Below, in pieces: positions 63,186 to 64,000 of a DNA stretch of 64,000 nt (positions are counted from its first letter, which is position 1; each line of letters begins with the position of its first letter). The stretch covers positions 551,001-615,000 of the forward strand of contig NZ_CP007014.1 in the NCBI RefSeq assembly GCF_000452705.1, read 5' to 3'. This DNA comes from Pseudomonas syringae CC1557. GTDB taxonomy: Bacteria; Pseudomonadota; Gammaproteobacteria; Pseudomonadales; Pseudomonadaceae. A model generated the notes under the pieces. It saw nothing but the letters and a program-made list of their open reading frames with translations, made no database searches and was not told where the DNA came from. Made by a program: the position numbers and the translations under genes.

Positions 63186-64000
63186 TTACCTTTTATTAGA
63201 GGCCAGCGTGGTGGCCTTTTCCTGATCCATGCGCGCCATCAACGGTTGGCTTTGCTGCATGAACCGCTGTTTTTCGGATTTGGCGATCGGATCCGCCATC
63301 GGAAGCTTCTGACCCAACGGGTCTACGTGCACGCCATTGACCTGAAACTCATAGTGCAAATGCGGGCCCGTCGACAAGCCGGTAGTTCCAATATAGCCGA
63401 TCACCTGGCCTTGCTTGACCGCACTGCCGGTTTGCACGCCTTTGGCGAAGCCTTGCATGTGACCATACAGCGTGCGGTAAGTGTCGCCGTGCTGGATGAT
63501 TACCGTGTTGCCGTAGCCGCCACGACGCCCGGCCAACAACACTTTACCGTCGCCGGTGGCCTTGATCGGAGTGCCGCGTGGAGCAGCATAGTCGACACCT
63601 TTGTGCGCACGGATCTTGTTCAGGATCGGGTGCTTGCGCCCCATCGAGAACATCGAGCTGATACGGGCGAAGTCGACCGGTGTACGGATGAACGCCTTGC
63701 GCATGCTGTTGCCATCGGCGGTGTAGTAATTGGTAGTGCCTTGTTTGCTGGTGTAACGAACTGCCGTGTAGGTCTTGCCACGGTTGGTGAAACGGGCCGC
63801 CAGGATATTACCGGTGCCGACGCTCTTGCCGTTGACCACTTTCTGCTCATACACCACATCAAACTCGTCGCCCTTGCGAATGTCCTGAGCGAAGTCGATG
63901 TCGTAGCCAAAGATATTGGCCATGTCCATGGTCATGCTGTGGGTCAGGCCGGCGCGCTGGGCGGATTGCGACAGGGAGCTGTTGATAACTCCGTGTACAT
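63186..64000 (-). CDS. M23 family metallopeptidase (MepM/YebA-like), 5' end outside window
   Basis: The visible 271 residues run to the window edge; an internal Met at 63935 is not the start because the frame continues upstream (VHGVINSSLSQSAQRAGLTHS). An OapA/Csd3-like domain (DIDFAQDIRKGDEFDVVYEQK) precedes the LytM domain with RAHKGVDYAAPRGTPI and TGPHLHYEFQVNG (H-x-H). Such enzymes cut peptidoglycan D,D-crosslinks. The C-terminal tail after residue 225 is charged. It neighbours anmK, and tyrS follows in P. aeruginosa. Confidence 0.92.
   Translation of the reverse strand, partial: VHGVINSSLSQSAQRAGLTHSMTMDMANIFGYDIDFAQDIRKGDEFDVVYEQKVVNGKSVGTGNILAARFTNRGKTYTAVRYTSKQGTTNYYTADGNSMRKAFIRTPVDFARISSMFSMGRKHPILNKIRAHKGVDYAAPRGTPIKATGDGKVLLAGRRGGYGNTVIIQHGDTYRTLYGHMQGFAKGVQTGSAVKQGQVIGYIGTTGLSTGPHLHYEFQVNGVHVDPLGQKLPMADPIAKSEKQRFMQQSQPLMARMDQEKATTLASNKR

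Overview
The window is a chromosomal segment of a fluorescent pseudomonad, most likely the Pseudomonas syringae group. The gene order tsaD / plsY / folB-folK / cca / spoVR-yeaH-prkA / glpE-apaH-apaG-rsmA-pdxA-surA-lptD / amgK-murU / two-component system plus polyamine-type ABC transporter / rpe-gph-trpE / bacteriocin locus / trpGDC / vfr / osmC / speD / coq7 / argC / erpA / anmK / M23 peptidase is the one known from P. aeruginosa PAO1 (about PA0580-PA0667). The headless phage-tail locus between trpE and trpG is Mu-like here, as reported for P. syringae, rather than the P2-like R-pyocin of P. aeruginosa. Both window ends cut genes: tsaD lacks its N-terminus and the M23 peptidase lacks its start.

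Left third (1-28 kb): housekeeping. tsaD serves tRNA t6A synthesis, plsY phospholipid synthesis, folB/folK folate synthesis and cca tRNA 3'-end synthesis. The minus-strand operon prkA-yeaH-spoVR encodes a stress/stationary-phase kinase module. The tightly overlapped minus-strand operon lptD-surA-pdxA-rsmA-apaG-apaH-glpE couples outer-membrane assembly with B6, rRNA and Ap4A metabolism. Divergent from it lie amgK-murU (peptidoglycan sugar recycling) and a membrane-anchored DnaJ/TerB protein. A hybrid sensor kinase/response regulator pair (AgtSR-like) precedes a four-gene ABC importer (AgtABCD-like).

Centre (28-53 kb): rpe-gph-trpE, an autotransporter GDSL esterase, the tailocin island (about 33.2-50.9 kb), then trpGDC. 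The island has a control cassette of an S24/LexA-type repressor, a LexA-boxed DUF1654 gene, a PrtN-like activator and a possible antiterminator. A single rightward late region follows: two small membrane proteins, Mu gp37/gp38 homologues, sheath, tube, frameshifted tail-assembly chaperone, tape measure, hub/baseplate proteins (N, P, 45, 46, 47, 48), a tail fibre, two fibre chaperones, an endolysin and an Rz/Rz1 pair. No capsid, portal, terminase, integrase or replication gene is present, so the product should be a contractile killing particle released by lysis. Repressor operators, a LexA box, an 11-bp-spaced triple repeat and several internal terminator hairpins suggest a layered SOS > repressor > activator > (perhaps) antitermination circuit. 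Both trp transcription units carry a Trp-codon leader peptide of common origin; the one ahead of trpE is read in frame with the end of gph.

Right part (53-64 kb): a lipoate-ligase-family protein, Vfr, OsmC, SpeD, Coq7, a HIT hydrolase, a short-chain dehydrogenase, a DUF805 membrane protein, HemJ, ArgC, ErpA, AnmK and an M23 peptidase. No tRNA, rRNA, CRISPR array or insertion sequence was recognised. Several REP-like palindromic repeats lie between genes.
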